64,000 nt of DNA, from assembly GCF_003473295.1 (NCBI RefSeq), contig NZ_QRMP01000017.1, forward strand, positions 693 through 64,692, in the 5' to 3' direction. The translations under genes and the position numbers were made by a program. Under the pieces are notes generated by a model. That model was not told where the DNA came from and searched no databases. It saw nothing but the letters and a program-made list of their open reading frames with translations. Positions 8,367 through 17,657 of this stretch are shown here, in pieces. The stretch is from Parabacteroides sp. AM08-6. GTDB taxonomy: Bacteria > Bacteroidota > Bacteroidia > Bacteroidales > Tannerellaceae. Every line of letters begins with the position of its first letter. The stretch's first letter is position 1.

Positions 8367-9104
8367 TTATTCCTCTTCCTCTTCCGATTCGTCTTCTTTC
8401 ATATTATGGAAAACGTTTTGAACATCTTCATCTTCCTCCAGCTTTTCAATTAATTTCTCAATTGTTTCGCGCTGTTCGGGAGTTACGTCTTTCTGATCAT
8501 TCGGAATACGGACAAATTCGCTACTAGTAATTTCAAAACCATTTTCTTCCAAATATTTCTGGATAGCTGCATTCTGAGCAAATTCACCATAGATAATTAC
8601 TTCGTCCTCGTCTTCATCCAATTCGTCTACTCCATAATCAATTAATTCCAGTTCCAAATCCTCCAGTGAAACACCTTCCTTTTTAGTGATATGGAATACA
8701 CACTTATGCTCAAACAAGAACTCAAGACTGCCGGTTGTACCTAACGAACCGCCATTCTTGTTAAAATAGCTACGAACATTGGCAACTGTACGGGTAGTGT
8801 TATCTGTAGCTGTCTCTACAAAAATTGCAATACCAAAAGGGCCATAACCTTCGTAGTTCATCTCTTTATAGTCAGAAAAATCTTTTGATACAGCACGTTT
8901 GATAGCACGTTCCACATTTTCCTTCGGCATGTTTTCCTTCTTTGCAGTCTGCATCAACACACGCAAACGTGGATTGTTTTCCGGTTCCGGACCACCCTGC
9001 TTTGCAGCAATCGTAATTTCTTTACCTAGCTTTGTGAACACACGGGCCATATTGCCCCAACGCTTAAACTTTCTCGCTTTACGAAACTCAAACGCTCTTC
9101 CCAT
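8367..9104 (-). CDS. yebC: YebC/PmpR-family protein
   Basis: The 245-residue product has the full YebC pattern: GRAFEFRKARKFKRWGNMARVFTKLGKEI at its start, KKENMPKENVERAIKRA, YEGYGPFGIAIFVE, NVRSYFNKNGGSLGTTGSLEF, and an acidic C-terminal tail (DESEEEEE). Family members bind DNA or act at the ribosome to relieve stalling. It is transcribed just after pheT with a 25-base gap, so the two are probably one operon. The first residues replace the usual MAGHSKW with MGRAFEF, the form seen in Bacteroidetes. Confidence 0.93.
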   Translation of the reverse strand: MGRAFEFRKARKFKRWGNMARVFTKLGKEITIAAKQGGPEPENNPRLRVLMQTAKKENMPKENVERAIKRAVSKDFSDYKEMNYEGYGPFGIAIFVETATDNTTRTVANVRSYFNKNGGSLGTTGSLEFLFEHKCVFHITKKEGVSLEDLELELIDYGVDELDEDEDEVIIYGEFAQNAAIQKYLEENGFEITSSEFVRIPNDQKDVTPEQRETIEKLIEKLEEDEDVQNVFHNMKEDESEEEEE

Positions 9105-9129
9105 ATTATTTTCTTTTTGTATTTATTAT

Positions 9130-11592
9130 TTATCTTAATTGCGCACCTAATTTCTGTTCCAGGTTTGTCTGGATTTTTTTCATTATGGCATCAATTTGTT
9201 TATCATTCAAAGTCTTTTCTTCATCCTGCAAGAAGAAGCTGACTGCATACGATTTCTTACCGGCAGGCAAATTTTTACCTTCATAAACATCAAAGAGAGA
9301 AACCTTCTTTAACAGCTTACGTTCACTTTCTGTTGCAATCTTTTCTATTTCAGCGAATTGCACTTGCTTATCCAACAATAAAGCAAGGTCGCGCTTTACA
9401 GCAGGGAATTTGGATATCTCTGAGAAAGTAACTTTACTTTTCTTCGTCTCTTTCATTAATAATGACCAAGACAGCTCTGCATAATAAACGTCAGTATCGA
9501 TATCCATAGTTTTACAAAGCTTCGAATTAACAATTCCCATAGTACCTAACTGACGACCGGATGCAGTTGTAATACTCAAACCAGCCGAATAAACATCACT
9601 ACTCAAATTTCCGAAAATGACTTTTTTCATGTTAACTCCCAGACGAACCAGCATGTTTTCCACATATGCTTTCAGTTCATATACAGATGACTTTTCATTC
9701 GGATGCGCCCAGTTATTTTCAACACGATTTCCACTTATCCACAAGCCTATGCGATAATCTTCGCTAAATTCCGCCAAGGTTTCGCCTTCTTTCTTATTAT
9801 CTATATTATAGGAATAACAATTACCGAATTCAAAGAATCTGATATTCCCATTCTTCCGTTTTGTATTATGTTCCACACTCTCCAAACCACCGAATAATAA
9901 TGTCTGGCGCATACAGTTCAAATCAGCACTCAGCGGGTTCATCAACATGACACAACGAGCAACCGGGTAAGTAGATAATCCGTTATAATAAGCCGAACGT
10001 GTCAGTGAATTGTTCATGATTTCATTGAAACCCGAGCCACATAACTGTTCGGAGACTAAGTTCTGCATCTTGTAACTATGATCGGTAGGTGTCTGATAGC
10101 TCAAATTGGATTTTACATTGTCACTAAATTCAATATTATTATAGCCATAAATACGCAAGATATCTTCAATAACATCAACATCGCGCTGCACATCAATACG
10201 ATAAACCGGAACATGGATAGTCAATCCTTCCACTGTTTCGGAAACAATTTCCATTTCCAGGCTTGCAAGAATACTCTTCACCGTTTCCACCGGAATAACC
10301 TTACCTACCAATGTATTTATTTTATCATAAGTCAGTTCGACCGTATAAGGAGCCATCGGAGAAGGATAAATATCCTGGATGGCCCCCGTAATCTTACCAC
10401 CGGCAACTTCTTGCATCAATAAGGCCGCACGTTTCAACACATAAATAGTTTGATTCGGATCCAAACCACGTTCGAAGCGGAAAGAGGCATCCGTATTCAA
10501 GCCAAAACGACGAGCAGTCTTACGTATCCACGTTGGATGAAAACAAGCAGATTCGAGAAAAACATCAGTCGTCTGTTCTGTAACACCTGAATCCAACCCT
10601 CCAAATACACCTCCGATGCACATGGCTTCTTCCGCATTACAAATCATCAAATCTCGCTCTGTCAATGTACGTTCCACACCATCCAAAGTTATAAACTTCG
10701 TACCTTCCGGTTGAGTTTTCACAATGACCTTATCCCCTTTTACTTTACCGGCATCAAATGAATGAAGAGGTTGCCCCAATTCATGTAAAATGAAGTTCGT
10801 CACATCCACTACATTATTAATAGGACGCAGACCTATCATTTTCAAACGATTCTGCAACCATTCAGGACTATCCTTTACAGTAACTCCCTTAATGGTAACA
10901 CCGGAATAACGCAGACATGCTTCCGTATTTTCTACAAGAACTTCGATAGCCGGAGTTTCATCATCAATCTTAAAGGCTTCTATGGAAGGGCGTCTCAGGG
11001 TAACCGGTTTACCAGCTTGTTTCAAATAAGCAGCCAAATCGCGAGCTACACCAAAATGAGAAGTGGCATCCACACGATTCGGAGTAATATCAACTTCCAG
11101 CACATAGTCGCTTTTTATATTATAATATTCTTTGGCAGGAGTTCCAACAACAGCATCGGCTGGCAAAACAATAATACCGGAATGGTCGGTTCCGATACCG
11201 ATTTCATCTTCGGCACAAATCATACCATTCGATTCGACACCACGGATTTTAGAACGTTTGATAGTAAAACATTCGTCACCGTCGTATAGTTTCGTACCGT
11301 TTACAGCTACCACAACTTTCTGTCCGGCTGCCACATTCGGAGCACCACAAACAATTTGCAGAGGTTCTGTCCCACCGACATGCACGGTTGTAATATGAAG
11401 ATGGTCGGAATTAGGATGTTCCACACAGGTAAGAACTTCACCGATAACCAATCCTTCCAAGCCACCTTTAATGGTTTGAACTTCTTCTACTCCTCCGGTT
11501 TCCAAACCGATAGAGGTAAGAGCATCTGCCACTTCATCAGGCTGTAAATCAAAATCAAGATATTCTTTCAGCCAGTTGTAAGATATATTCAT
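9130..11592 (-). CDS. pheT: Phenylalanyl-tRNA synthetase beta subunit
   Basis: The product is 820 residues from the ATG at 11592 (MNISYNWLKEYLDF), the family-typical N-terminus; an upstream extension of 13 residues is not family-like. Domains in order: tRNA-binding OB fold (about 40-150, with HPNSDHLHITTVHVG and IVCGAPNVAAGQKVV), B3/B4 editing region, B5 (about 400-475), the catalytic-like core (EIMNNSLT, LMNPLSADLNCMRQTLLFGGL), and a C-terminal ferredoxin-fold anticodon-binding domain (FPAVKRDLALLLDK). It charges tRNA-Phe together with PheS, which is not in the window. It heads the pheT-yebC unit. Confidence 0.97.
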   Translation of the reverse strand: MNISYNWLKEYLDFDLQPDEVADALTSIGLETGGVEEVQTIKGGLEGLVIGEVLTCVEHPNSDHLHITTVHVGGTEPLQIVCGAPNVAAGQKVVVAVNGTKLYDGDECFTIKRSKIRGVESNGMICAEDEIGIGTDHSGIIVLPADAVVGTPAKEYYNIKSDYVLEVDITPNRVDATSHFGVARDLAAYLKQAGKPVTLRRPSIEAFKIDDETPAIEVLVENTEACLRYSGVTIKGVTVKDSPEWLQNRLKMIGLRPINNVVDVTNFILHELGQPLHSFDAGKVKGDKVIVKTQPEGTKFITLDGVERTLTERDLMICNAEEAMCIGGVFGGLDSGVTEQTTDVFLESACFHPTWIRKTARRFGLNTDASFRFERGLDPNQTIYVLKRAALLMQEVAGGKITGAIQDIYPSPMAPYTVELTYDKINTLVGKVIPVETVKSILASLEMEIVSETVEGLTIHVPVYRIDVQRDVDVIEDILRIYGYNNIEFSDNVKSNLSYQTPTDHSYKMQNLVSEQLCGSGFNEIMNNSLTRSAYYNGLSTYPVARCVMLMNPLSADLNCMRQTLLFGGLESVEHNTKRKNGNIRFFEFGNCYSYNIDNKKEGETLAEFSEDYRIGLWISGNRVENNWAHPNEKSSVYELKAYVENMLVRLGVNMKKVIFGNLSSDVYSAGLSITTASGRQLGTMGIVNSKLCKTMDIDTDVYYAELSWSLLMKETKKSKVTFSEISKFPAVKRDLALLLDKQVQFAEIEKIATESERKLLKKVSLFDVYEGKNLPAGKKSYAVSFFLQDEEKTLNDKQIDAIMKKIQTNLEQKLGAQLR

Positions 11593-11664
11593 CGCTATAA
11601 AATTTATTCTTTCATAATAACGGAACACCACTAATGATTATCCGTATGAGCGCAATTTGACGGG

Positions 11665-11672
11665 CAAAAATA
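11665..11672 (-). promoter_or_regulatory. -7 element upstream of pheT
   Basis: On the minus strand TATTTTTG fits TAnnTTTG and lies about 70 bases before the pheT ATG. No clear -33 element was seen. The remainder of 11593-11798 holds no gene that I can support. Confidence 0.4.
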
Positions 11673-11798
11673 CAAATAATAATTCAAACGATATAAAGTT
11701 TCAAGACATTTTCTGATTAACCCGATATCAGTTAAAAGACTATATTTTTCAGTTTAAGAACTTCTGTCAGAAGATAATTCCGATTGAAAACTTTACTT

Positions 11799-13970
11799 TT
11801 ATAAGTCCCCATCCAATGTATATCTTAATTGATCTAACATTAGAGCAACTTCAGTTTCTTCTATGCCGGCAATAAGTAAATCCGGAACATCTTGTTTAAA
11901 CTGTTCAAGAAATTTATCAAAACCAGCATTTTCCAACTGTACAGCCTGTTTATAATAGGAAAGAGTTCCTTTCATATTTTGTAAAGCCCATTCCGTATGA
12001 CCGGCATTCAATAAATCCAAGCTACTCGGCTGATTCTCTATTATTTTTTTATAATAATTCCGAGCCTGATCATATTTTCCAGTCAGAAAAGAGCACCAAG
12101 CTATCGGACGCCATGCTTTATGGCTTTTACTATCCAAATAATCAACTTTAAAGAAACATTTCAGAGCTTCATTATAATCTTTCAATTCAAGATGGCAATG
12201 TCCTATACTTATTTGTACAGACAAATTGTCAGGATTCAGCATTTCATAACGATGATAATATTTCAAAGCCTCTTCCGGCTGCTTCAAAGAACGATAGCAA
12301 CCGGCTATTCTACGAATTACCCATTTACTTTCCGTATTAAGCAAATCCGCATGCAAATAAGCCTCCAAAGCACCTTTCAAATCACCTTCCATTTGTTTGC
12401 AGTACCCTATTTTCTGATACAAAACATCATCGTCCTGTTTAATTTCCGAAAGTTGATTGAATATAACTAAAGCATCTTCGAAATAATTCTTATGCAAATA
12501 ATATTCAGCTATCGAAGTCAAGCTCTCGGTATCAGAGATATAAGGCCTAAGAATAGGCAAATTATGGAAATCGAGTGGCATTTTAAATATATCGTTAAAA
12601 TCCGGATGTTCCGGATAAAGTTTAAAAAAACGATACAAATCCTGAATATATTGCCCTGCTATCACTTCAAGTTTTCCACGTTTGCTTATAAGCTCTTCCC
12701 GGTTTTGCTGTATCATTTCAGAAGCTTGACTATCAAATTGGTTCATCATCATTTTTCGGGTATCCGAGGGTAATTGCAGCATACTGAAATAGAGTGAATA
12801 TTTATCCGAATTACACATAAACCCGGCCAAGGTCATTGATTCCAACATTTGTTTTTCAGAATCATCCAAATTCATCTGGCTGCCAAAAGAAGAATGTTCG
12901 CTTGTAAATGGTAATAACCAATTACTAAGTTCATGGAAAAACGGGAAACTTTTAAGATGTACGAATGTTGAATGCATGACATCCGCCCCTTCTTGTTGAA
13001 GTTCGCTGAACTCCTCCATCTTTTTCCCCAATGAATTATCCGACATGATACTTTCCCATTCCGGATTCATTTCGTCACTAAGCTGTTCGGGCGTAAAATC
13101 CTTCAAATTGATTTTATTACTGATTTTGGGACTCAACTTTATCATCTCCGGAATAATTTCATCCTGTAATTTTTTTGTTATTTTTTCAGTTTCTCGTGCC
13201 AGTATAAAACGTAATGTGATTGTACGGATAGTATTCGTAAACCCCGGTACTTCTGCCAAAGCTTCCAAACGATTCATAATTTGAGGATACAATCCGGTGC
13301 GCTTTCTATATGTATATAATGTAACCAAAATAGAAATTAAAGCACGAACTTTAATCTCTTCATTGGAATGGCCGGCCGCATCAAAAAGCAATAACAACTT
13401 TTCTTTATCAAAAGCAGCCTGCAATCCGAGCATGAGAGAAGAAACAATCTGACAACCAGTTGTGAATGGCAATGAATAATCTTTCAAAATATCTTTAATA
13501 TCATCCGCTTCTTCCTGAGTCAAGAAGTTAGATACCCATATTTTATCAAACAAAACAATAGTGGAAGCATCAACATCAATCATTCTCCCCGCTTTATATT
13601 CTTTTGCCAATAGCGTATGAATTTCCTTATAAGAAGAAATTTTATCCATCTGCATATTTCTTCGTTTACTATAAAAAAGTAAAGAAGAGCCCATTGCCAA
13701 CGCTTTATGTTTTATCTGATCTGCCAGTTCGTAAAGAGAAGTTTGCAGATTATTATATATTTGTTCCTGCATCGGATCTTTTACACCTTCGATACGATAG
13801 CGAAGCATATATTTATATGTATTTTGCAACTCATCCAGTTTGTCCTGAAATGAATACTCCCGAATTCCGGCAATAAGTGTTTGTATGAAGTCAAAAGCAT
13901 TCTTCAACTCCTTATTGTCTAACGAACCGATTATACGGTTATATGTCTTATTTATTTCCTGTAGTGTCAT
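11799..13970 (-). CDS. Large cytoplasmic TPR-repeat protein
   Basis: This is a 723-residue protein without a signal peptide or membrane segment. The N-terminal 450 residues are alpha-helical and not assignable to a named domain; the C-terminal part (about residues 480-680) contains successive tetratricopeptide repeats, for example YFEDALVIFNQLSEIKQDD, GDLKGALEAYLHADLL, KQPEEALKYYHRYEMLNPDN, KDYNEALKCFFKVDYLD and KYDQARNYYKKIIENQP. TPR arrays mediate protein contacts. It lies divergent from lepA and upstream of, and co-oriented with, pheT but separated by about 200 bases. I recognise no function. Confidence 0.8.
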   Translation of the reverse strand: MTLQEINKTYNRIIGSLDNKELKNAFDFIQTLIAGIREYSFQDKLDELQNTYKYMLRYRIEGVKDPMQEQIYNNLQTSLYELADQIKHKALAMGSSLLFYSKRRNMQMDKISSYKEIHTLLAKEYKAGRMIDVDASTIVLFDKIWVSNFLTQEEADDIKDILKDYSLPFTTGCQIVSSLMLGLQAAFDKEKLLLLFDAAGHSNEEIKVRALISILVTLYTYRKRTGLYPQIMNRLEALAEVPGFTNTIRTITLRFILARETEKITKKLQDEIIPEMIKLSPKISNKINLKDFTPEQLSDEMNPEWESIMSDNSLGKKMEEFSELQQEGADVMHSTFVHLKSFPFFHELSNWLLPFTSEHSSFGSQMNLDDSEKQMLESMTLAGFMCNSDKYSLYFSMLQLPSDTRKMMMNQFDSQASEMIQQNREELISKRGKLEVIAGQYIQDLYRFFKLYPEHPDFNDIFKMPLDFHNLPILRPYISDTESLTSIAEYYLHKNYFEDALVIFNQLSEIKQDDDVLYQKIGYCKQMEGDLKGALEAYLHADLLNTESKWVIRRIAGCYRSLKQPEEALKYYHRYEMLNPDNLSVQISIGHCHLELKDYNEALKCFFKVDYLDSKSHKAWRPIAWCSFLTGKYDQARNYYKKIIENQPSSLDLLNAGHTEWALQNMKGTLSYYKQAVQLENAGFDKFLEQFKQDVPDLLIAGIEETEVALMLDQLRYTLDGDL

Positions 13971-14025
13971 ATATTATTAACAACAAATGATATGCCAAAA
14001 GTATAACAAATTAGGCTAAATTTCC

Positions 14026-14033
14026 TATCTTTG
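14026..14033 (+). promoter_or_regulatory. -7 element for lepA
   Basis: TATCTTTG lies 22 bases before the lepA ATG, giving a very short leader. No TTG was found at the expected -33 spacing. Confidence 0.55.
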
Positions 14034-14055
14034 CGCACCTAAATAAATATAGCAG

Positions 14056-15843
14056 ATGAAGAATATCCGCAATTTCTGTATTATTGCTCATATAGACCAT
14101 GGTAAAAGTACTTTGGCCGACCGTTTGCTTGAGTATACCAAGACAGTAGAAGGCAAAGATTTACAAGCGCAGGTTTTAGACGATATGGATTTGGAACGGG
14201 AACGTGGCATTACGATAAAAAGCCATGCCATCCAAATGAAGTATAATTATAAAGGAGAAGAATATATCCTGAATTTAATAGACACTCCGGGGCATGTCGA
14301 TTTTTCATACGAGGTTTCCCGCTCCATCGCAGCTTGTGAAGGTGCATTGCTGATTGTTGACGCAGCTCAGGGAATTCAGGCACAAACAATTTCCAACCTA
14401 TATATGGCAATAGAGAATGACCTTGAAATTATTCCGGTCATGAATAAAATTGACCTACCAAGCGCCATGCCGGACGAAGTGGAAGATCAAATTGTCGAAT
14501 TGTTGGGTTGTCCCCGTGAAGACATTTTACGTGCCAGTGGTAAAACCGGTGAAGGAGTTTACCAGATTTTGGATACGATTGTTGAAAAAGTTCCGGCACC
14601 GAAGGGTAACCCGAATGCTCCGTTACAATGTTTGATATTTGATTCCGTATTCAATTCCTTCCGGGGTATTATTGCTTATTTCAAAGTTGTTAATGGTGTA
14701 ATCCGTAAAGGAGATCACGTCAAGTTTATTGCTACCGGCAAAGAATATGATGCCGACGAAGTTGGCGTATTGAAACTGACCATGTCTCCCCGTGATGAAA
14801 TCCGTACGGGAGATGTAGGATATATCATTTCCGGTATTAAAACCTCACGGGAAGTACGTGTAGGAGATACAATCACACATGTGGCTCATCCGGCCAAAGA
14901 AGCTATAGCTGGATTCGAAGAAGTCAAGCCCATGGTTTTTGCCGGCGTCTATCCCATTGATAGCGAAGACTTTGAAAATCTTCGCGCTTCATTGGAAAAG
15001 TTGCAGTTGAATGATGCTTCCCTGACATTCCAACCGGAAAGTTCTGCAGCTTTAGGCTTCGGTTTCCGTTGCGGTTTCCTCGGATTATTGCACATGGAAA
15101 TCGTACAAGAACGTTTAGACCGTGAATTTAATATGGATGTAATTACTACCGTACCGAACGTCTCCTATAAAGTTTACGACAAAAAAGGCAATTGTACGGA
15201 AGTTCATAACCCGAGCGGATTGCCCGATCCGACTTTAATTGACCATATCGATGAGCCCTATATTCGTGCCTCTGTCATAACTAACACGACTTTTATTGGT
15301 CCGATAATGACACTTTGTCTGGGCAAACGTGGTATTTTGATTAAACAAGAATATATTTCCGGAGATCGGGTAGAAATCCATTATGATATGCCGTTAGGAG
15401 AAATCGTAATTGATTTCTATGACAAGCTGAAGAGTATCTCGAAAGGGTATGCATCTTTTGACTACCATATTCATGATTTCCGCCCCAGCAAGCTGGTAAA
15501 ATTGGATATTTTACTGAACGGTGAGCCGGTGGATGCCCTTTCGACATTGACACATGTAGACAATAGTGTTACATTTGGTCGTAGGATGTGTGAAAAGCTG
15601 AAAGAATTAATTCCCCGCCAGCAATTCGATATCGCCATTCAAGCTGCCATCGGTGCAAAAATTATTGCCCGCGAAACAATAAAAGCCGTACGAAAGGATG
15701 TGACGGCAAAATGTTATGGAGGCGACATTTCCCGTAAACGTAAATTGCTGGAAAAACAAAAAGAAGGGAAAAAGAGAATGAAACAAATCGGTACAGTAGA
15801 AGTTCCGCAAAAAGCATTCTTAGCCGTATTAAAGTTGGATTAA
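14056..15843 (+). CDS. lepA: Elongation factor 4 (LepA), translational GTPase
   Basis: The 595-residue product is full length for LepA. GTPase motifs are intact: [10 protein letters not shown] (G1), ERGITIKS (G2), DTPGHVDF (G3), NKIDLP (G4). The EF-G-like domains follow, then the LepA-specific C-terminal domain with [54 protein letters not shown] and [13 protein letters not shown]. It binds the ribosome and affects translocation and initiation under stress. trmD follows after 54 bases on the same strand. Confidence 0.97.
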   Translation: MKNIRNFCIIAHIDHGKSTLADRLLEYTKTVEGKDLQAQVLDDMDLERERGITIKSHAIQMKYNYKGEEYILNLIDTPGHVDFSYEVSRSIAACEGALLIVDAAQGIQAQTISNLYMAIENDLEIIPVMNKIDLPSAMPDEVEDQIVELLGCPREDILRASGKTGEGVYQILDTIVEKVPAPKGNPNAPLQCLIFDSVFNSFRGIIAYFKVVNGVIRKGDHVKFIATGKEYDADEVGVLKLTMSPRDEIRTGDVGYIISGIKTSREVRVGDTITHVAHPAKEAIAGFEEVKPMVFAGVYPIDSEDFENLRASLEKLQLNDASLTFQPESSAALGFGFRCGFLGLLHMEIVQERLDREFNMDVITTVPNVSYKVYDKKGNCTEVHNPSGLPDPTLIDHIDEPYIRASVITNTTFIGPIMTLCLGKRGILIKQEYISGDRVEIHYDMPLGEIVIDFYDKLKSISKGYASFDYHIHDFRPSKLVKLDILLNGEPVDALSTLTHVDNSVTFGRRMCEKLKELIPRQQFDIAIQAAIGAKIIARETIKAVRKDVTAKCYGGDISRKRKLLEKQKEGKKRMKQIGTVEVPQKAFLAVLKLD

Positions 15844-15897
15844 TATCACAGCATACAAATCCTAGTCTCAATTAATTGTAATATCATAACTCTGAAT

Positions 15898-16572
15898 ATG
15901 CGCATCGATATACTGACAGTACTTCCCGAAATGATAGACGGAATGATTAATTGCTCTATCGTCAAAAGGGCACAGGACAAGGGATTGGCAGAAATATACC
16001 TACATAATCTGCGCGACTACACAACAAACAAGTGGCGTCGCGTAGATGATTACCCTTTTGGAGGTGAAGCCGGAATGGTCATGCAAATAGAACCTATCGA
16101 CCGGGCTATCTCCACCTTGAAAAACGAAAGGGAATACGACGAAGTTATCTATACCTCGCCCGATGGAGAGCTGTTTAATCAACCGATGGCAAACAGCATG
16201 TCGCTACTAAACAATATCATTATCCTTTGTGGCCATTATAAAGGTATCGATTACCGTATCCGGGAACATCTGATAACGAAGGAAATATCGGTAGGCGATT
16301 ATGTTCTGACAGGAGGCGAGCTGGCAGCCGCCATTATCACAGATGCTGTCGTACGCCTAATACCGGGAGCCATAGGAGACGAACAAAGCGCCCTCTCTGA
16401 CTCTTTTCAGGATAATTTACTGGCTCCACCTGTTTATACACGTCCGGCAGACTATAAAGGATGGAAAGTTCCCGAAGTACTTCTTTCCGGACACGAGCGC
16501 AAAATTGCCGAATGGCGTCTGCAACAAGCACAGGAACGGACCGCACGGCTACGGCCCGATTTATTGAAGTAA
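15898..16572 (+). CDS. trmD: tRNA (guanine37-N1)-methyltransferase
   Basis: The 224-residue product has the SPOUT trefoil-knot motifs of Trm[13 protein letters not shown] at the start, [38 protein letters not shown], and [11 protein letters not shown] followed by [28 protein letters not shown] HERKIAEWR. It methylates G37 of tRNAs using SAM to prevent frameshifting. The stop is only three bases from the stop of the convergent lipoprotein gene, with no obvious terminator hairpin between them. Confidence 0.97.
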   Translation: MRIDILTVLPEMIDGMINCSIVKRAQDKGLAEIYLHNLRDYTTNKWRRVDDYPFGGEAGMVMQIEPIDRAISTLKNEREYDEVIYTSPDGELFNQPMANSMSLLNNIIILCGHYKGIDYRIREHLITKEISVGDYVLTGGELAAAIITDAVVRLIPGAIGDEQSALSDSFQDNLLAPPVYTRPADYKGWKVPEVLLSGHERKIAEWRLQQAQERTARLRPDLLK

Positions 16573-16575
16573 GCA

Positions 16576-17451
16576 TTAATTCGCATTAAAATTGTAAACA
16601 AACGTATACTCATACGTATTATTTTCTGCCGTAGCTCCATTTATCGGATATATTTTTTCTTCAATTGTCATGCCCGATATATATTCGGCGGACATCGTAT
16701 AACGATAGGTATATTCAGCACAAATATCCGATGCAGCCGTCACATTATACCAATATGCGCGAGATGGTAAATTCCTATTCATTGACCCGTACAGCAGGTT
16801 GACAGGAGAAATGACCTCAAACCCGACAGGCTGAAAAGAACTAATCACCCGGAATGGAAAATTTGAAGGACGAAGCTGGGTATCATATTCGTATGTAAAT
16901 TCTTTCTGTGGCATATAAGCATAATAGACAACATTACTGTTCATCCACGTATAACGGTCCACTTCTCCTAAATTACGGGTCTGATATCCCGAACCGTTTT
17001 CGTTCGGCCATTGGATAACCTGGGATACGGAATTTAACAAATAACGGCTATAAGAAAAACTACTTTTCGTAGCCGTATACACTACGTTATTCATATATTG
17101 ATTCTCGGACATCTCTTCTTTTTGGGCAATCATATCTCCACTCAGTGTATAAACCGTATGTACAAAAGGGGTTGTACTGGAACCATCTTCTTGTTTTTTT
17201 ATACCGCTCACGGATATCTTCTTATCCACCACAATATAGTTTTCCGTATACTGAATTCCATTTTCATTTAAAACAATACGGTTTATCTGTTTATCCTGGT
17301 CGTAAGTAATGTCTGCTGTAAAAAAAGCATTTCCATTCTTCGTGCAAGTCACATTCGTTAGTTTATTCAATTCCGGAATATGAGGTTTTTCATCATTACC
17401 ACAGGATATTAATCCCACTACTGCCAATAACACAAATACTACTTTCTTCAT
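16576..17451 (-). CDS. DUF4595-like lipoprotein
   Basis: The product is 291 residues starting at the ATG at 17451 (MKKVVFVLLAVVGLISC), which places a lipobox cysteine at residue 17; a longer frame from 17475 would bury the signal peptide. The body has alternating short beta strands with tyrosine-rich YTYRY and YEYTFVYNF endings, like the DUF4595 beta-repeat lipoproteins of Bacteroidales. It should be anchored in the outer membrane or periplasm. No catalytic motif is seen. It converges on trmD with three bases between stops. Confidence 0.6.
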   Translation of the reverse strand: MKKVVFVLLAVVGLISCGNDEKPHIPELNKLTNVTCTKNGNAFFTADITYDQDKQINRIVLNENGIQYTENYIVVDKKISVSGIKKQEDGSSTTPFVHTVYTLSGDMIAQKEEMSENQYMNNVVYTATKSSFSYSRYLLNSVSQVIQWPNENGSGYQTRNLGEVDRYTWMNSNVVYYAYMPQKEFTYEYDTQLRPSNFPFRVISSFQPVGFEVISPVNLLYGSMNRNLPSRAYWYNVTAASDICAEYTYRYTMSAEYISGMTIEEKIYPINGATAENNTYEYTFVYNFNAN

Positions 17452-17509
17452 ATCTTTGATAAGTTTATAATTCAATCATACAAAATTAGAACATTTGAAA
17501 AAATAACGG

Positions 17510-17517
17510 CAAAAGTA
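17510..17517 (-). promoter_or_regulatory. -7 element for the lipoprotein gene
   Basis: TACTTTTG on the minus strand, 58 bases before the ATG at 17451, fits TAnnTTTG. Confidence 0.45.
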
Positions 17518-17608
17518 ACCTATTTTAAGTAATTCTACTTGAACAAATCCTTCCTATCCATTAGCTTTGTAAGACATTTAAGTATAATAAACGACTAAAA
17601 ATAAATAG

Positions 17609-17645
17609 TTTACAATAACTATTTGCGTTGCATTTACAATAACTA
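17609..17645 (+). repeat. Two 13-bp direct repeats upstream of the GH3 gene
   Basis: TTTACAATAACTA occurs at 17609-17621 and again at 17633-17645, a 24-base period, ending 12 bases before the start at 17658. The spacing places both copies on about the same face of the helix, so they could bind a regulator (inference). Confidence 0.7.
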
Positions 17646-17657
17646 AAATATAATAAC

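Noticed and set aside
11740..11798. CTTCTGtCAGAAG dyad as a terminator for the TPR gene
   Set aside because: The stem is short with almost no loop and no T-run follows on the minus strand.
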